Shown: positions 1-9,797, counted from the stretch's first letter. The stretch: DNA of 64,000 nt from JACCXG01 sp963750935 (GCA_963750935.1 CAVVSR010000009.1:744001-808000); one strand, 5' to 3'. Notes: generated from the sequence alone by a model not told the origin. Numbers and translations: made by a program.

Positions 1-1608
1 GCCCTTCGCGTTCGTCCCGGGCGGAGGCATGTATCCATCCACGAACACGCCCGCATCGCCGATCGTGGATGCCAATGGCAGCGAGCGGGCGGCCCCCACC
101 GTTCGCACCCCTGGCAGCGCCCGCACCTGGTCGATCAGGCGCGAGTAGAACGCAACGACCTGTTCGGGCGTCTCGTAGCTCGCCGCCGGCAACGACAGCC
201 GCATCGTCTGAACGCGCGACGGTTCGAACCCGAGCTCGACCCGCTGGAGCGACCACAGGCTCCGGAGCATCAGGCCGGCGCCGACGAGCAGCACGACGGC
301 CAGCGCCATCTCGACGATCACCAGCGCATTCCGGAAGCGCTGACGCGCCCCGCCGCTCGAGGCGCCCTGCGCGCCATCCTTGAGCGAATCCGTCAGGTCA
401 GTGCGTAGCGCGCGAACGGCCGGGGCGAGCCCGAAGACGATGCTCGTGATGACGGCGACGACTGCCGTGAAGAGCAGCACCCGACCGTCCAATGCGGCCG
501 CAGCGACACGCGGTACGCCCGCCGGGTTCCACCAGGCGACGACGCGGACGCCGGCATAGGCGAGAGCCAGACCGAGTGCAAGCGCACCGGTCGTGAGCAC
601 GAGGCTCTCCGTCAGCAGCTGCCGGACGACGCGGGCGCCGCTCGCACCGAGCGCCGAGCGCACCGCAATCTCGCGCTGCCGGCCTTCTGCGCGCGCCAGC
701 AGCAGGTTGGCGACATTGGCGCAGGCGATGAGCAGCAGGAATCCGACCGCGCCGAGCAGCAGCCAGATCGCGCGGCGCACACCGCCGACGACCTCGTCGG
801 TGAGGGACAGCACGACGGTGTCGAACTGCATCTGCACCGGATACTGCCCTTCCGCCGTCATCGCCTGGGCGATGCCGTGCAGGTCGGCGGCCGCCTGCGC
901 CACGGTGGCGCCAGGCTTCAGCCGCCCGGCGGCATAGAGCCCATGGTTGCCGTGGTCCATGCTGGCCGGATCCATCTGGAGCGGCGCCCACAGCTGGCTC
1001 GGTTCGGGGTTCTGGAAATCGGTGGGCAGCACGAATCCGGACGGCATGACCCCGACGACCTCGTACGCGCGTCCGTTGATCTCGATTGAGCGGCCGACGA
1101 TCGAGGGATCCGCCGCAAACCGGCGAGTCCAGAGCGGATGCCCGAGCAGGACCACACGCGGGCCGTTGGGCAGGTCCTCGGCAGCACTGAACGTGCGTCC
1201 GAGCTGGGCCGTGACGCCGAGCGTCGTGAAGAGATTCGCGGTGACGCTGCCCGCGGGCAGCCGCTCCGGCTCGCCGCCGCCGGTCAGATTGACCTGTCCC
1301 TCACTCCACGCCGCCACCTCCGCCAGCGTTGTCGATCGGCGTCGATAGTCCACGACTTCGCCGGTCGAGACCCAGGTCTTGTCGAAGGCAGTCCACTTGC
1401 TCCAGATCATCACCGCACGGTCTGGCTCGGTCCATGGCAGCGGCCTGAGCAGCACGGCGTTGACGACGCTGAATATCGCAGCGTTGGCGCCGATGCCGAG
1501 CGCGAGAGTGACGATCGCGATAGCCGAGAAGCCAGGGCTGCGCCGCAACGCTCGGGCGCCAAAACGCAGGTCCTGTGCGACGGTGGCGAGGAAGGAGGAT
1601 GCAGGCAT
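1..1608 (-). CDS. ADOP-family ABC transporter permease (MacB/FtsX type), 3' end beyond window
   Basis: The reading frame starts at ATG 1608-1606 and stays open for 536 codons to the window edge, so the C-terminus is missing. The N-terminus has the RFGARAL...GFSAIAIVTLALGIGANAAIF helix typical of acidobacterial permeases. A MacB periplasmic core-like domain follows, then FtsX helices near ANVANLLLARAEGRQREIAVR and a third hydrophobic stretch (IVEMALAVVLLVGAGLMLR). These proteins are membrane permeases that normally work with a MacB-type ATPase in efflux or lipoprotein release. ADOP proteins carry two FtsX domains and often lack a neighbouring ATPase gene; none is seen here. The second FtsX domain should lie outside the window. 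The gene is divergent from 1669 with a 60-nt gap. Confidence 0.93.
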   Translation of the reverse strand, partial: MPASSFLATVAQDLRFGARALRRSPGFSAIAIVTLALGIGANAAIFSVVNAVLLRPLPWTEPDRAVMIWSKWTAFDKTWVSTGEVVDYRRRSTTLAEVAAWSEGQVNLTGGGEPERLPAGSVTANLFTTLGVTAQLGRTFSAAEDLPNGPRVVLLGHPLWTRRFAADPSIVGRSIEINGRAYEVVGVMPSGFVLPTDFQNPEPSQLWAPLQMDPASMDHGNHGLYAAGRLKPGATVAQAAADLHGIAQAMTAEGQYPVQMQFDTVVLSLTDEVVGGVRRAIWLLLGAVGFLLLIACANVANLLLARAEGRQREIAVRSALGASGARVVRQLLTESLVLTTGALALGLALAYAGVRVVAWWNPAGVPRVAAAALDGRVLLFTAVVAVITSIVFGLAPAVRALRTDLTDSLKDGAQGASSGGARQRFRNALVIVEMALAVVLLVGAGLMLRSLWSLQRVELGFEPSRVQTMRLSLPAASYETPEQVVAFYSRLIDQVRALPGVRTVGAARSLPLASTIGDAGVFVDGYMPPPGTNAKG

Positions 1609-1655
1609 GGTTCCGGCTTAGACGTGGCCCCGCGGGCGAAAGTTGATGGCTTTGC

Positions 1656-1661
1656 TAAGAT
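1656..1661 (+). promoter_or_regulatory. -10-like TAAGAT for the 1669 gene
   Basis: TAAGAT ends 7 nt before the ATG at 1669, so transcription would start at or next to the start codon. I see no good -35 and no Shine-Dalgarno sequence. Assignment is by sequence only. Confidence 0.4.
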
Positions 1662-1668
1662 TTCGACT

Positions 1669-2178
1669 ATGACTCAGGACTACAGCGGCTTCCGGCCGTC
1701 ACGAATCTGGAAACGCATGGCGGCCGAGCGGCGCGCGGATGCCGCCCACCTGTTCTGGAGCGACGAACAGTCAGCTGAACAGCAGGTCGAGGCGTGCGCC
1801 TCGATCGCGACGCACATGAAGTTCCGCGCGAAGACGGTGCTCAGCCTGCCGGTCGATAAAAAGGCCAATTATCTCGTCCGGCTGCCCACGGTGTCGGATG
1901 CCGTGGCCGCGCGCGCGCTCGTCAATTACCACCTCGAGCGCCAGCGGCCGATGATGGGCGCGTTTCTCGATGCGCTCGGCGTGACCCACGAGAACGGGCT
2001 GATCAGCGAAGAGACCGCCGTCAAGCCGGAGTCGGAGAAGCTGCGCGCCGCGGTCGCGCAGATCGCCGCGCAGTTTCCGGCAGATGACGTCGCGTTGTAT
2101 TTCTCGACGCTGGTGTCGCAGGATCCCGAAACCTGGGGCGAGCTCGCCGATCTGCCGCAGACAGCCGCGCCGGAATAG
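1669..2178 (+). CDS. conserved hypothetical cytosolic protein, 169 aa
   Basis: I do not recognise this protein. The frame is open further upstream, but that part is antisense to the permease. I chose ATG 1669 because it begins a plausible soluble protein (MTQDYSGFRPSRIWKRM) and sits 7 nt after a TAAGAT -10-like box. There is no signal peptide or membrane segment. The sequence is mostly helical in look, with a basic N-terminus, a central region rich in Ala/Val (PTVSDAVAARALVNYHLERQ) and an acidic C-terminus. It is a lone gene: divergent from the permease and convergent with the amine oxidase. Coding quality looks good; function unknown. Confidence 0.75.
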   Translation: MTQDYSGFRPSRIWKRMAAERRADAAHLFWSDEQSAEQQVEACASIATHMKFRAKTVLSLPVDKKANYLVRLPTVSDAVAARALVNYHLERQRPMMGAFLDALGVTHENGLISEETAVKPESEKLRAAVAQIAAQFPADDVALYFSTLVSQDPETWGELADLPQTAAPE

Positions 2179-2184
2179 GACGTC

Positions 2185-2219
2185 GAGGGCCGCGACAGTC
2201 GTCCCCTGCTTCGGCCCTC
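2185..2219. terminator. hairpin between convergent genes
   Basis: Arms GAGGGCCG (2185-2192) and CGGCCCTC (2212-2219) pair perfectly over 8 bp with a 19-nt loop, between the stop at 2178 and the amine oxidase stop at 2218-2220. The T tract is weak (CATTTCTC on the + strand), so a bidirectional terminator is possible but unproven. Confidence 0.4.
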
Positions 2220-3592
2220 ATTTCTCGTCGAGATCGCGCGCGTAGTCGAGGCCGGCGATCATCGCCACCTCGATCGCCGCCCGGCGCCCGCTCTCGACGG
2301 CGCCGTTCATGAACCCCTGCCAGCGCCGGCTGGTGTGCTCCCCGGCAAAGAAGGCGCGTCCCGACGGACGCGCGAGCCATGGACGCAGCGTGACGTCGAA
2401 GTCCGGTGAGAACACGGCGTAGCCGCCCTTCGCCCAGCGGTCGGTCTCCCACGTGTACTGGACGGCAGCGACCAGCGGCGACGGTCGACCCAGCCAGGCA
2501 AGCCGTCGCGTGAGCGCCGGCCATCCACCCGCCGCGACGATCGCGCGAATCTCCTTCGACGCGCGGCCGCCCGCGAGCAGCGTGAGGATCCCCGGCCGCC
2601 GGGCCTGCTGCTCGTTGCCGTCCCAGACGGCGCCACACGGCTGGTCGGTCCCATAGGCCGTCGGACGGCCGAATCGCTTCCAGAACCGCGTCTCGAACTG
2701 CAGGGCCACGCGTGTCGCGGCGCCGTAGCGCAGGCGCGCGAATGCCTGCTGCTGATCGGGGTGCAGCGGTGGATCGAACGCGATGTCCTTGAGCGTCGAG
2801 GCCGGCAGCGCCAGCACGACGAAGTCCGCCGCGAGCTGATGCCGCCGGCCGTCGTCGACGGCCACGCGCACCGACGATCGTGTCTGCTCGATCGCGCGCA
2901 CAACCGTGTTGAGCAGCACACGGCCGCGCAGATCCTTCGCCAGCGCTATCGGCAGGCCGTCGTTGCCGTGACGCAGCCGATACATTTTCGATTCACCCGG
3001 GATGGCATCCGACGCGAACTGCTCGACCAGCGGCAGCAAGGACAGATCGTCGGGATCGGCCAGGAAGAAGCCGCGCAGGCCGCGCACCGCGGCGGCCAAC
3101 TGCGCATCCACTTTCGCGCGCACCAGCCAGTCCTGCACCGACTGCCGGGCGAGACACTGCGCCACGCCGGACTCCCAGCGCTCGATCGGCAGCCTTGAAC
3201 GCCGCGATCTCGGGACGCAGCCGCTCCTGTGCCCGCTCGAAGGTGTCGGGACCGTCACGGAGCAGGCGCTTCCGCCGGGCGCCGCCATAGAAGCCCCAGC
3301 CGCCGCGAAGGATCCGGACTCGATCGAGCTTCAGCCCGTCCACGAGCGACAGCAGCTCGGTCTGCTCTTCCTCGATCAGATCCGCGCCGGCCTCGACGTG
3401 CTGCCCCGCCTCGAAACCCTGCCGCAGCGTGTAGACGCGGCCGCCCACACGATCGCGCGCTTCCACGACCGTGACGTCGGCGCCGGCTCGTTCGAGATGA
3501 CGCGCACAGGTCAGGCCCGCAAGCCCGGCGCCCGCGACGATCACCCTGGTTGTTCGTCGCCTTCCTCTCGAAGTCGGCCGCGTCCCGCCCAT
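2218..3592 (-). CDS. FAD-dependent flavin monoamine oxidase family protein (frame break near 3193)
   Basis: The N-terminal half (from ATG 3592) carries the dinucleotide-binding motif VIVAGAGLAGLTCARHLE and the VVEARDRVGGRVYTL segment of amine oxidases. The C-terminal half, in another frame from about 3193, contains the FAD-domain end FFAGEHTSRRWQGFMNGAVE. Joining FKA to LPIERWESGVAQC by removing one base (or adding two) near 3190-3196 gives one continuous protein of about 457 residues, normal for the family. Both halves are well conserved, so an assembly indel is more likely than decay. The enzyme should oxidise an amine, substrate unknown. It is divergent from the beta-lactamase gene. An upstream ATG at 3607 lies inside the promoter and was rejected. 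Confidence 0.85.
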
Positions 3593-3598
3593 GTCTGG

Positions 3599-3608
3599 AG
3601 CATACAAT
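3599..3608. promoter_or_regulatory. overlapping divergent -10 elements (AGCATACAAT)
   Basis: The + strand reads TACAAT at 3603-3608, 8 nt before ATG 3617. The - strand reads TATGCT at 3604-3599, 6 nt before ATG 3592. The two -10 boxes share two bases, so both genes could start transcription from one melted region, each nearly leaderless. Confidence 0.45.
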
Positions 3609-3616
3609 CACACGCG

Positions 3617-4498
3617 ATGCTGCCCCTCCGGCTCGTCATGCTCGTCATGCTCCCGCATGCTGCTCGCCGCCCCGGCGCAGGCGCCTTCGCTCGAGGTCCG
3701 CGTGCGCGAGGCGATCGCCGCAAGCGGCGCCGACGTGGCAGTCGCCTATCGAACGCTCGACGGACGTGATGCGCTGCTGCTCGGCGCCGACACCGTATTC
3801 CACGCCGCGAGCACGATGAAGATTCCGGTGATGATCGAGCTGTTCAGCCAGGCGGGGCAGCGCACGCTCTCGCTGGACGATCCGCTCCCCATCCGCAATG
3901 CCTTCCGCAGCATCGTCGACGGCAGCCCATACACGCTCAGCGAGGGGGACGATTCCGACCGCGAGATTTACGCCAGGGTCGGCGGGACGATGACGCTGGC
4001 GCAGCTCTGCGAGGCGATGATCACCGTCAGCAGCAACTTCGCGACCAACCTGCTGATCGAGAAGCTCGGCGTCGACAACGTGCGACGGACGGTGACACGC
4101 CTCGGCGCCGAGGGCATGCAGGTGCTGCGCGGCGTCGAGGACGGGAAGGCGTTCGAGAAGGGCCTGAACAACTCGACGACGGCGCGGGGACTGCGACGCT
4201 GCTCGAGAAGCTTGCGCACGGGCAGGCCGTCAGCGTCTCGGCCGACGCCGCGATGATCGAGATGCTGAAGCGTCAGAAGTTCAACGACGCGATTCCGGCC
4301 GGCGTGCCCGCGGGCGTGCCGGTCGCCCACAAGACCGGCAACATCACGCGAATCCAGCACGACGCCGCGGTCGTCTACGGAAGCCGCCCGTACGTGCTCG
4401 TCGTGCTCGTGCGCGGCATCGACGACAAGAAGCAGAGCGCCGCGCTGATCGCCGGGATCTCCCGCCTGGTCTACGAGGCGACGGCGTCCGGCCGCTGA
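3617..4498 (+). CDS. class A-type serine beta-lactamase (frame break near 4192)
   Basis: Class A motifs are present in order: STMK (catalytic Ser and Lys, within FHAASTMKIPVMIEL), SSN in place of SDN (MITVSSNFATNLLIEKLG), EKGLN matching the omega-loop ExxLN, and HKTGN for the KTG box. The family hydrolyses beta-lactams in the periplasm. The frame breaks after NNSTTARGL near 4192. Adding one G there (ctgGcgacg) restores GLATLLEKLAHGQAV and links to the KTG half. The signal peptide also looks broken: MLPLRLVMLVML (frame of ATG 3617) and LLAAPAQA (next frame) make a normal leader only after an indel near 3652-3659. SSN for SDN occurs in some environmental relatives; resistance itself is not shown. 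Confidence 0.85.
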
Positions 4499-4509
4499 GA
4501 CGAAAGGGC

Positions 4510-5965
4510 TTACGCGAGCAGCCGCTCGTGGTGCCGAAACCAGTCGCTGGTGAACAGCCCGTCCGGGTCGTACCGCCGCTTCTCTTCCATGAACTCCGGC
4601 ATCCGCGGATGACAGGCGAGGACCTGATCGCGTGACGCCCAGCGATGGTAGGTCAGGTAGTAGGTGCCACCCAGCGCCGCGGCGCGGTCGATCAGCCGGC
4701 GGAAGTCCGCAGCAGCCCTGGCGATGCCGTCCGGCGTATGGTCCACGTGCAGGTTGAAGACGACGCAGGCCCAGCGCTCGCGCGCCCAGGCGAGCACCGA
4801 CTCGCTGTCCTGCTCGATGACGCGGATCGTGCCGTAGATGATGTTCGTGCCGTGGCGTCGCGCGTCCTCACGCACGTCGGCCATGAACTGCGGCAGCATG
4901 GGCCTCGGCACGTACAGCTCCGAAATCATCTCGCTGCCCTTGGCCGGCGCATCGAGGTCGAGGTCGAGCTGCTCGTGATAGTTCTCCGGATAATCGGACA
5001 ACTGGTGCGTGTCGGACCAGTAGTACTGGCCGTCGGTGGCCATGTAGTAGCGCGCGTATTCGGCGAAGGCGCGTGACTTCTGGGTGTGCGCGAGGCGCAG
5101 GAGCCGCCGCCACTCGGCGCCGGTGAGGGCGCGCTGATCGTCAGGGATCGGGATGTCCCGCGACACCGGGCGATAGCACGAGAAGACGCCGACCTGCAGG
5201 AACTCGCGCGACGCCGGATCGATCGCGAACTGGAAGTCGCCGTACTCGTAGCCCTCGCGGACCCGCGTGTCGAACATCGCCGGCAGATCGTCGACGAGAC
5301 CGATCGCGACGCGGCGCTCGACCTTGCGCCGGCGCGCCAGCCGCAGCGTGACCCGCGCGACCGGGCCGAACAGCCCGTAGCCGCCGATCGCCAGCGAGAA
5401 CAGCCGCTGGTTCCGGGTGCGGCTGCACGTCACCAGGTCGCCCGACGGCGACACCAGCTCGAACGACTCGACGTCGCCGACGAACGGACGCAGTCGAAGA
5501 CCACGGCCGTGGATGTTCGACGCGAGCGCGCCGCCGATGGTCAGGCGATCCGCGCCGGTCTGCTTCTGGATGATGCCCCAGCCGTCCTGCTCGCCCGGGA
5601 ACGCCCACAGCAGGTGATGAACCAGGCGCTGCCAGTCCAGGCCCGACTCCACCGTCACCAGGCCCTGCTCGGGATCGACCTCGACGACGCGATCGAGCAG
5701 CGTCATGTCGAGAAGCGTCTGGCGTGCGGCGAACTGCTGGCCGCCCATGGAGTGGCGTCCGCCGCAGATGCTCAGGGGCGACCCCTCCTCCGCGGCCTGA
5801 CGCACGACGCCGCGCAGCTCGCGTGACCGTGCGGGGCCTGACGATGCGATCGACCGCGGTGCCGTTCAGCCGCGAGTGCACGTCGTTGACCGCGACGGAC
5901 GTGTCAGGTGGGGCCCCGGCGTCCGGTCGGGTCGAGGCCGTGCGGGTGAGGAGCGTGGTGTCCAT
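4510..5965 (-). CDS. FAD-binding oxidoreductase, aldonolactone-oxidase-like (frame break near 5822)
   Basis: The main frame (4510 to about 5820) has a PCMH-type FAD domain: SICGGRHSMGGQQFA (its His is the usual covalent-FAD position in lactone oxidases), GADRLTIGGALASNIHGRGL, and a C-terminal RYDPDGLFTSDWFR ending typical of FAD/FMN-containing dehydrogenases. The true N-terminus is in a neighbouring frame: VNDVHSRLNGTAVDRIVRPR must join RELRGVVRQAAEEGSP, with one extra base near 5822. The start at 5965 (MDTTLLTRTAS) is preferred because TATGTT lies 8 nt upstream; ATG 5971 is almost inside that box. The likely reaction is oxidation of a sugar lactone or similar alcohol; electron acceptor unknown. 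No signal peptide is seen. Confidence 0.85.
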
Positions 5966-5973
5966 GCCCATTC

Positions 5974-5979
5974 AACATA
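5974..5979 (-). promoter_or_regulatory. -10-like TATGTT for the FAD oxidase
   Basis: On the - strand TATGTT (5979-5974) ends 8 nt before ATG 5965, suggesting a leaderless start. No clear -35 is visible. Confidence 0.35.
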
Positions 5980-6037
5980 GGGCTGGCACCAGTGAGAAGT
6001 CCTGAAGCGGGCCTGAAGAAGGCTGAAACCGGCGCGT

Positions 6038-7957
6038 TCAGCGCGCGCGATCCGCCAGACGCGCGAGCACGCCATGGAACACGGGCGTGCCGCGGAGGTT
6101 CTCGAGCAGCGGTTCGACCGGGATGGTCCACCCGGCGAACGACAACTCCGCCTTGTCGAGCATCCGCTCGAGCGCCGTCGCGGCGTCGGCAGGCCGGCCC
6201 CGCACGGCGTGGTGAAACGCCTCCACGAGCGTCGCTTCGCCCCCACGGCCGCCGCGACGCAGCGCGTCCACGGCCACCGCCGCGCGCGCGAACGCCGCGT
6301 CTGCCGCCACGCGCTCGCCGTCGGCGACGAGCGCGGCCCCGAGCCCGACCAGCGATCGGGCGTGATCGGGAAAGAGATCGAGGGCCCGATGGAACCGGGT
6401 CACGGCCGACCCGGCATCGCCGGTGGCCAGGTGCGCGAATCCGGCGCCGTCGTGGGCGTTCATCGCGAATTCCGCTGCGTAGAGCTGCCCCGGACCCGAG
6501 GTCAGCTCGCGATCGAACTCGAGGAGCGCCTCGGCGGCGTCGCCGCGCGCGAGGCGAACCATGCCGAGCAGCCAGTGAAGGCCGTTCGCGGGATAGCGCT
6601 GTTTGAGGTTGGCCTGTCGATCCTGGACGATGGTCCCTTCGCGCAGCGTCGATTCGGCGCGGTCCAGCGTCCCGCGCGCGATGTGCACCATCGCGGCCTC
6701 GAAGTGCGCGAACGGGAAGTCCGGATAGAGCTCCATCACCCGCCCCAGTGCCTGCAGCCGCTCCTCACCCCACGCGGCATGTGCCAGCCGGAACTGATTG
6801 CCCCAGTAGCCGGGCTCGAGGGCGACGGCGCGGCGCGCGGCGGCGAGCGCCTCGGCGGAGCGGCCGGCGCTGACCAGCAGGAACGCGAGCGTCGCATGAG
6901 CGTCGGCCAGATCGCGTTCGAGCTCGATCGCACGGCGGACGTGATCGATCGCCCGCGCCAGCAGCGCGCCATCCGGCTGGTTGCGTGCCCGCGACATCTC
7001 GTACTGCCAGAACCTCGCGTTGCCCAGGCCGACGTGCGCGGCCGCGTATCGCGGATCCAGCGCGACCGCCCGCTCGAAGTCCGCGATCGCCCCAGGCACG
7101 CGCGCGGCGTCGAGCGACTCGAGACGCACGCGCCCTTCGGTGAACGCCTGGTAGGCTTCGAGGCTGCTGGTCTCGCGGTAATGCCGGCGCTCGGCCGGAC
7201 CCGGCTTCCCCGCGCCCAGCGCATCGGTGAACTGCGACACGATTCGATCCTGCAGATCGAACACCTGGTCGAGCGGACCATCGGCCTTCGCGTCCGCCAG
7301 GCACTCACCGCTGACGACGTCGATGATGCGGGCGGTGATGCGGAGGCGGTCGCCGACACGCTGGAAGCTGCCCACCACGGCGCGATCGATGCTGAGCACG
7401 CGGCGCAGCGCCGACAGATCGCGCCCGGCGTGGCGCACCGCCTCCTGCACGCGGACCCGGTCGATGATCCGCGGCGCCGCGACCCGCAAATCGTTGGTGA
7501 CGGTCTCCGCAATCCCCGACGACAGCCAGGACAGCCCGGCGTCGCCGCTGACGTTCTCGAAATCGAGGACCGCGATCGACGGCAGTACCGGAACGTCGGC
7601 GCTGGGCGGCGGCGCTGTCGGGGCCGCGATCGACGCCACCGGTTCGACCGCCGAGATGAACCGGTAGCCGCGGCGCGCCACCGTCTGCACGTACTTCGGA
7701 TTCGACGCGTCGTCGCCAAGGGCCTGGCGCAGCTCGGACACCGCCTGGGTCAAGGCGTTGTCGGTCACGGCCACGTCGGGCCAGAGGGCCCTGAACAACT
7801 CGTCCTTCGAGACGAGCACCGACGGGCGGGCGGCCAGAAACAGCAGCAGGTCGATGATCTTGGGCGAGAGGGGGACGTTCTCGCCGTCCCTGATCAGCCG
7901 GTAGGCGCCGCCGTCCACCAGGAAGGGCCCGAACTTGTAGGACGCGGCGGTCGGCAT
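6038..7957 (-). CDS. winged-helix (CadC/OmpR-type) regulator with TolB-like domain and TPR repeats
   Basis: The protein has 639 residues. Residues about 1-105 form an OmpR/CadC-type winged helix (YKFGPFLVDGGAYRLIRDG, then LTQAVSELRQALGDDASNPK and the wing ARRGYRFISAVEPV). Residues about 125-260 match the TolB N-terminal-like domain of such regulators (IAVLDFENVSGDAGLSWLSS, then VVGSFQRVGDRLRITARIID). The rest is a run of TPR-like helices ending LERMLDKAELSFAGW. I see no membrane helix between the DNA-binding and TPR parts, unlike true CadC. It probably binds DNA and senses through protein contacts; the target is unknown. TAGAAT at 7974-7969 lies 11 nt upstream of ATG 7957, within the 3' end of the glycosidase gene. 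Confidence 0.88.
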   Translation of the reverse strand: MPTAASYKFGPFLVDGGAYRLIRDGENVPLSPKIIDLLLFLAARPSVLVSKDELFRALWPDVAVTDNALTQAVSELRQALGDDASNPKYVQTVARRGYRFISAVEPVASIAAPTAPPPSADVPVLPSIAVLDFENVSGDAGLSWLSSGIAETVTNDLRVAAPRIIDRVRVQEAVRHAGRDLSALRRVLSIDRAVVGSFQRVGDRLRITARIIDVVSGECLADAKADGPLDQVFDLQDRIVSQFTDALGAGKPGPAERRHYRETSSLEAYQAFTEGRVRLESLDAARVPGAIADFERAVALDPRYAAAHVGLGNARFWQYEMSRARNQPDGALLARAIDHVRRAIELERDLADAHATLAFLLVSAGRSAEALAAARRAVALEPGYWGNQFRLAHAAWGEERLQALGRVMELYPDFPFAHFEAAMVHIARGTLDRAESTLREGTIVQDRQANLKQRYPANGLHWLLGMVRLARGDAAEALLEFDRELTSGPGQLYAAEFAMNAHDGAGFAHLATGDAGSAVTRFHRALDLFPDHARSLVGLGAALVADGERVAADAAFARAAVAVDALRRGGRGGEATLVEAFHHAVRGRPADAATALERMLDKAELSFAGWTIPVEPLLENLRGTPVFHGVLARLADRAR

Positions 7958-9256
7958 CGTGGGGTTGATTCTATGCGTGGGCGGGGCTGGATCGGGAACG
8001 GCACTGCAGCCGGCGCGGTTTCACACCGCCCGATCCGTGAATGCGCGGGAACGAGAACGACCGGCTCACGGGCGCTGGCCCGCGCCCGTGGAACCACCAG
8101 CAGCGCGTCGCTCACCTTCCTGGCGCCGTTCGCGTCCGACGGGCTGTTCACCGTCCGCCCGCCGGCCCACATCGTGGTCGAGCCTCCGCCGTCGAGATTC
8201 AGCGCGTTCGTGAACCCGAGCCGGCGCGACAGCTCGCGAACTTCGACGAGGGTCATGCCGAAACTGACCTGCGGCTGCCGTCCGTCGACGGTGACGAGCC
8301 AGACCGATCCGTCGGGATGCGTGCCGATGATCGTCCGGGGATGACGCATCTCGGCGAACCCGGCGTTGAAGCGCTCGGCGGACCAGTCGTCCACGAAGCG
8401 GCCGTCGCGCGCAATCAGTCCCGCGCCGCCGACGATGTCCTGGGCGCGCTGCCAGTCGGCTGGGGACCCCTCGAGCGGCGAGTACCGAGGTCTCGAGCGT
8501 CACCTGAGTGCCGGGCTGCAGCGAGGTCAACGGCGCCGGCGCTTTCGGGCCACCGTAGGACAGGACGAAACCCGTCTTCGGGATTGGCGTCTTCCCCGCG
8601 GTCAGCGGCTTGCCCGTGACGCGGAGCGGCGAGCCGTCGAGCACCCACTCGAGTCCTCCGGCGGCGGTGTCGGTGTGCGCGTGATAGGCGGGCGTGAACA
8701 GCATCAGCTTGCCCAGCTGACGTGTCGTGTCGACACCGGCGAACTCCATGGTGGCGTCGGGCCGCGCCCTCCGCCGGACCTGCAGCGTCATCGTCGCCGT
8801 GACCCGGCCGAAAACGAACTGCGATCCCGCGTCGGTCCGCACGATGCCAACCGCGCCGCGCGGCCGGCGGGTATCGCTCACGAGCTGGCCGTTGAGCTTG
8901 TAGATCCCGGATGGATCGCCAGACGGCAGCAGGAAGAATCCGGCGTTGACCGCGGCGAGGGCGCGATGCCGCACCGCCATCTCGGGCACCGTCTCGGTAT
9001 CCACGATTTCGTCGTTGGCGAGCACGGCGCGGATGTCGGCCTGCTGCACGTCGACGCGCAGCAGCCAGATCGAGACGGGCCCTGCAGGCTCGAGCAGCGC
9101 CGGGTCGGTGAGGTGATACAGCGAGACGCCTTGAGCGACGTCAGTCCGCGGGCCAAGGTCGATCGATGGCTGCGACGCAGGACCGCGGGCTGCCAGGACG
9201 AAGAGCAGCGCGCAGACGACCGCGGCGAACGCCGGCAGCCGGAACGATCGGCGCAT
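7894..9256 (-). CDS. secreted phosphodiester glycosidase (NAGPA/DUF2233) family protein (frame break near 8475)
   Basis: It begins with a signal peptide (MRRSFRLPAFAAVVCALLFV) at ATG 9256. NAGPA-type motifs follow: ALAAVNAGFFLLPSGD, and in the C-terminal part GFTNALNLDGGGSTTMWAGG. These families cleave phosphodiester-linked sugars such as uncovered GlcNAc-1-phosphate diesters. The frame changes near 8470-8480: LETSVLAA must join SPADWQRAQDIVGGAGLIAR. The family normally ends just after GARKVSDALLVV; here about 60 more low-complexity residues run 64 nt into the next gene, so a second indel near 8080 that removes a stop is possible. It forms an operon with the 9260-9716 gene, 3 nt upstream. Confidence 0.85.
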
Positions 9257-9259
9257 CCG

Positions 9260-9716
9260 CTACCGACCGCAGGAGGTGGTACTGCCGTTGACCGACTTCA
9301 CCTCCAGCACCGGCAGCGACCGTTTCGTCTCGGCCTCCTGAGACGCCGGGTTCGTGGCAGGCGTGCCGATCGTGATGCGCATCTTGCCGACGTTGCGCGT
9401 GCGCAACGCTCTGCGCGGGCAGGTTCGACTTCAGGACACCTTGGACCTCCACGACCTTGCCGTCGTGCTCGTCGCGCATCTGCTTGAGCAGCGTCTTATC
9501 GCCGGTGAGGCGGAAGGTCACGCCGCTCGACAGTGCCCCGGTGATGTCAGTCGATCCCAGCTCGGACGCTTCGAGCGCCTGCCCGGTCAGGCAGCCGCGC
9601 ACCATGATCGCGTCCCCCTTCTTCGGCGGCCGCGATGCGTCCTTTTCCTTCTGAGCCGCGGCGGCCGAACCGCCGACCGTCAGCACGAGCGCGCACACTA
9701 ACAATCGTGTTCGCAT
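9260..9716 (-). CDS. small secreted protein of unknown function (frame break near 9410)
   Basis: It starts with a signal peptide (MRTRLLVCALVLTVGGSAAA) followed by KEKDASRPPKKGDAIMVRGC and a beta-rich stretch (VTFRLTGDKTLLKQMRDEHD, then GKVVEVQGVLKSNLP) that looks like an OB-fold or BON-like periplasmic domain. After NLPAQ the frame shifts. Reading on in the next frame gives RNVGKMRITIGTPATNP and ends SVNGSTTSCGR at 9260. The restored protein is about 150 residues. I do not recognise a named function. Its stop lies 3 nt before the glycosidase start, so the two are probably co-transcribed. A 7-bp tandem repeat fills the space upstream. Confidence 0.7.
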
Positions 9717-9730
9717 AGGAAATCCCCCGT

Positions 9731-9794
9731 CCCCGAATCCCGATCCCGAATCCCGAATCCCGAATCCCGAGTCCCGAGTCCCGAGTCCCTAGTC
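9731..9794. repeat. heptanucleotide tandem repeat CCCGAAT/CCCGAGT
   Basis: About eight imperfect copies of a 7-bp unit (CCCGAAT, then CCCGAGT) fill the 81-nt gap between two - strand genes. On the - strand this reads GGGATTC/GGGACTC, giving at least six GGG runs with 4-nt spacers, a pattern that can fold into G-quadruplexes in the transcript or the non-template strand. Confidence 0.85.
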
Positions 9795-9797
9795 GTC

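Noticed and set aside
6074..8344. 756-codon + strand ORF opposite the winged-helix/TPR regulator
   Set aside because: It is a GC-driven antisense shadow: Arg/Gly/His-rich, with no domain or start context, over a gene with clear domains.
9731..9794. CRISPR-like array
   Set aside because: Units are 7 bp with no spacers; it is a simple tandem repeat.
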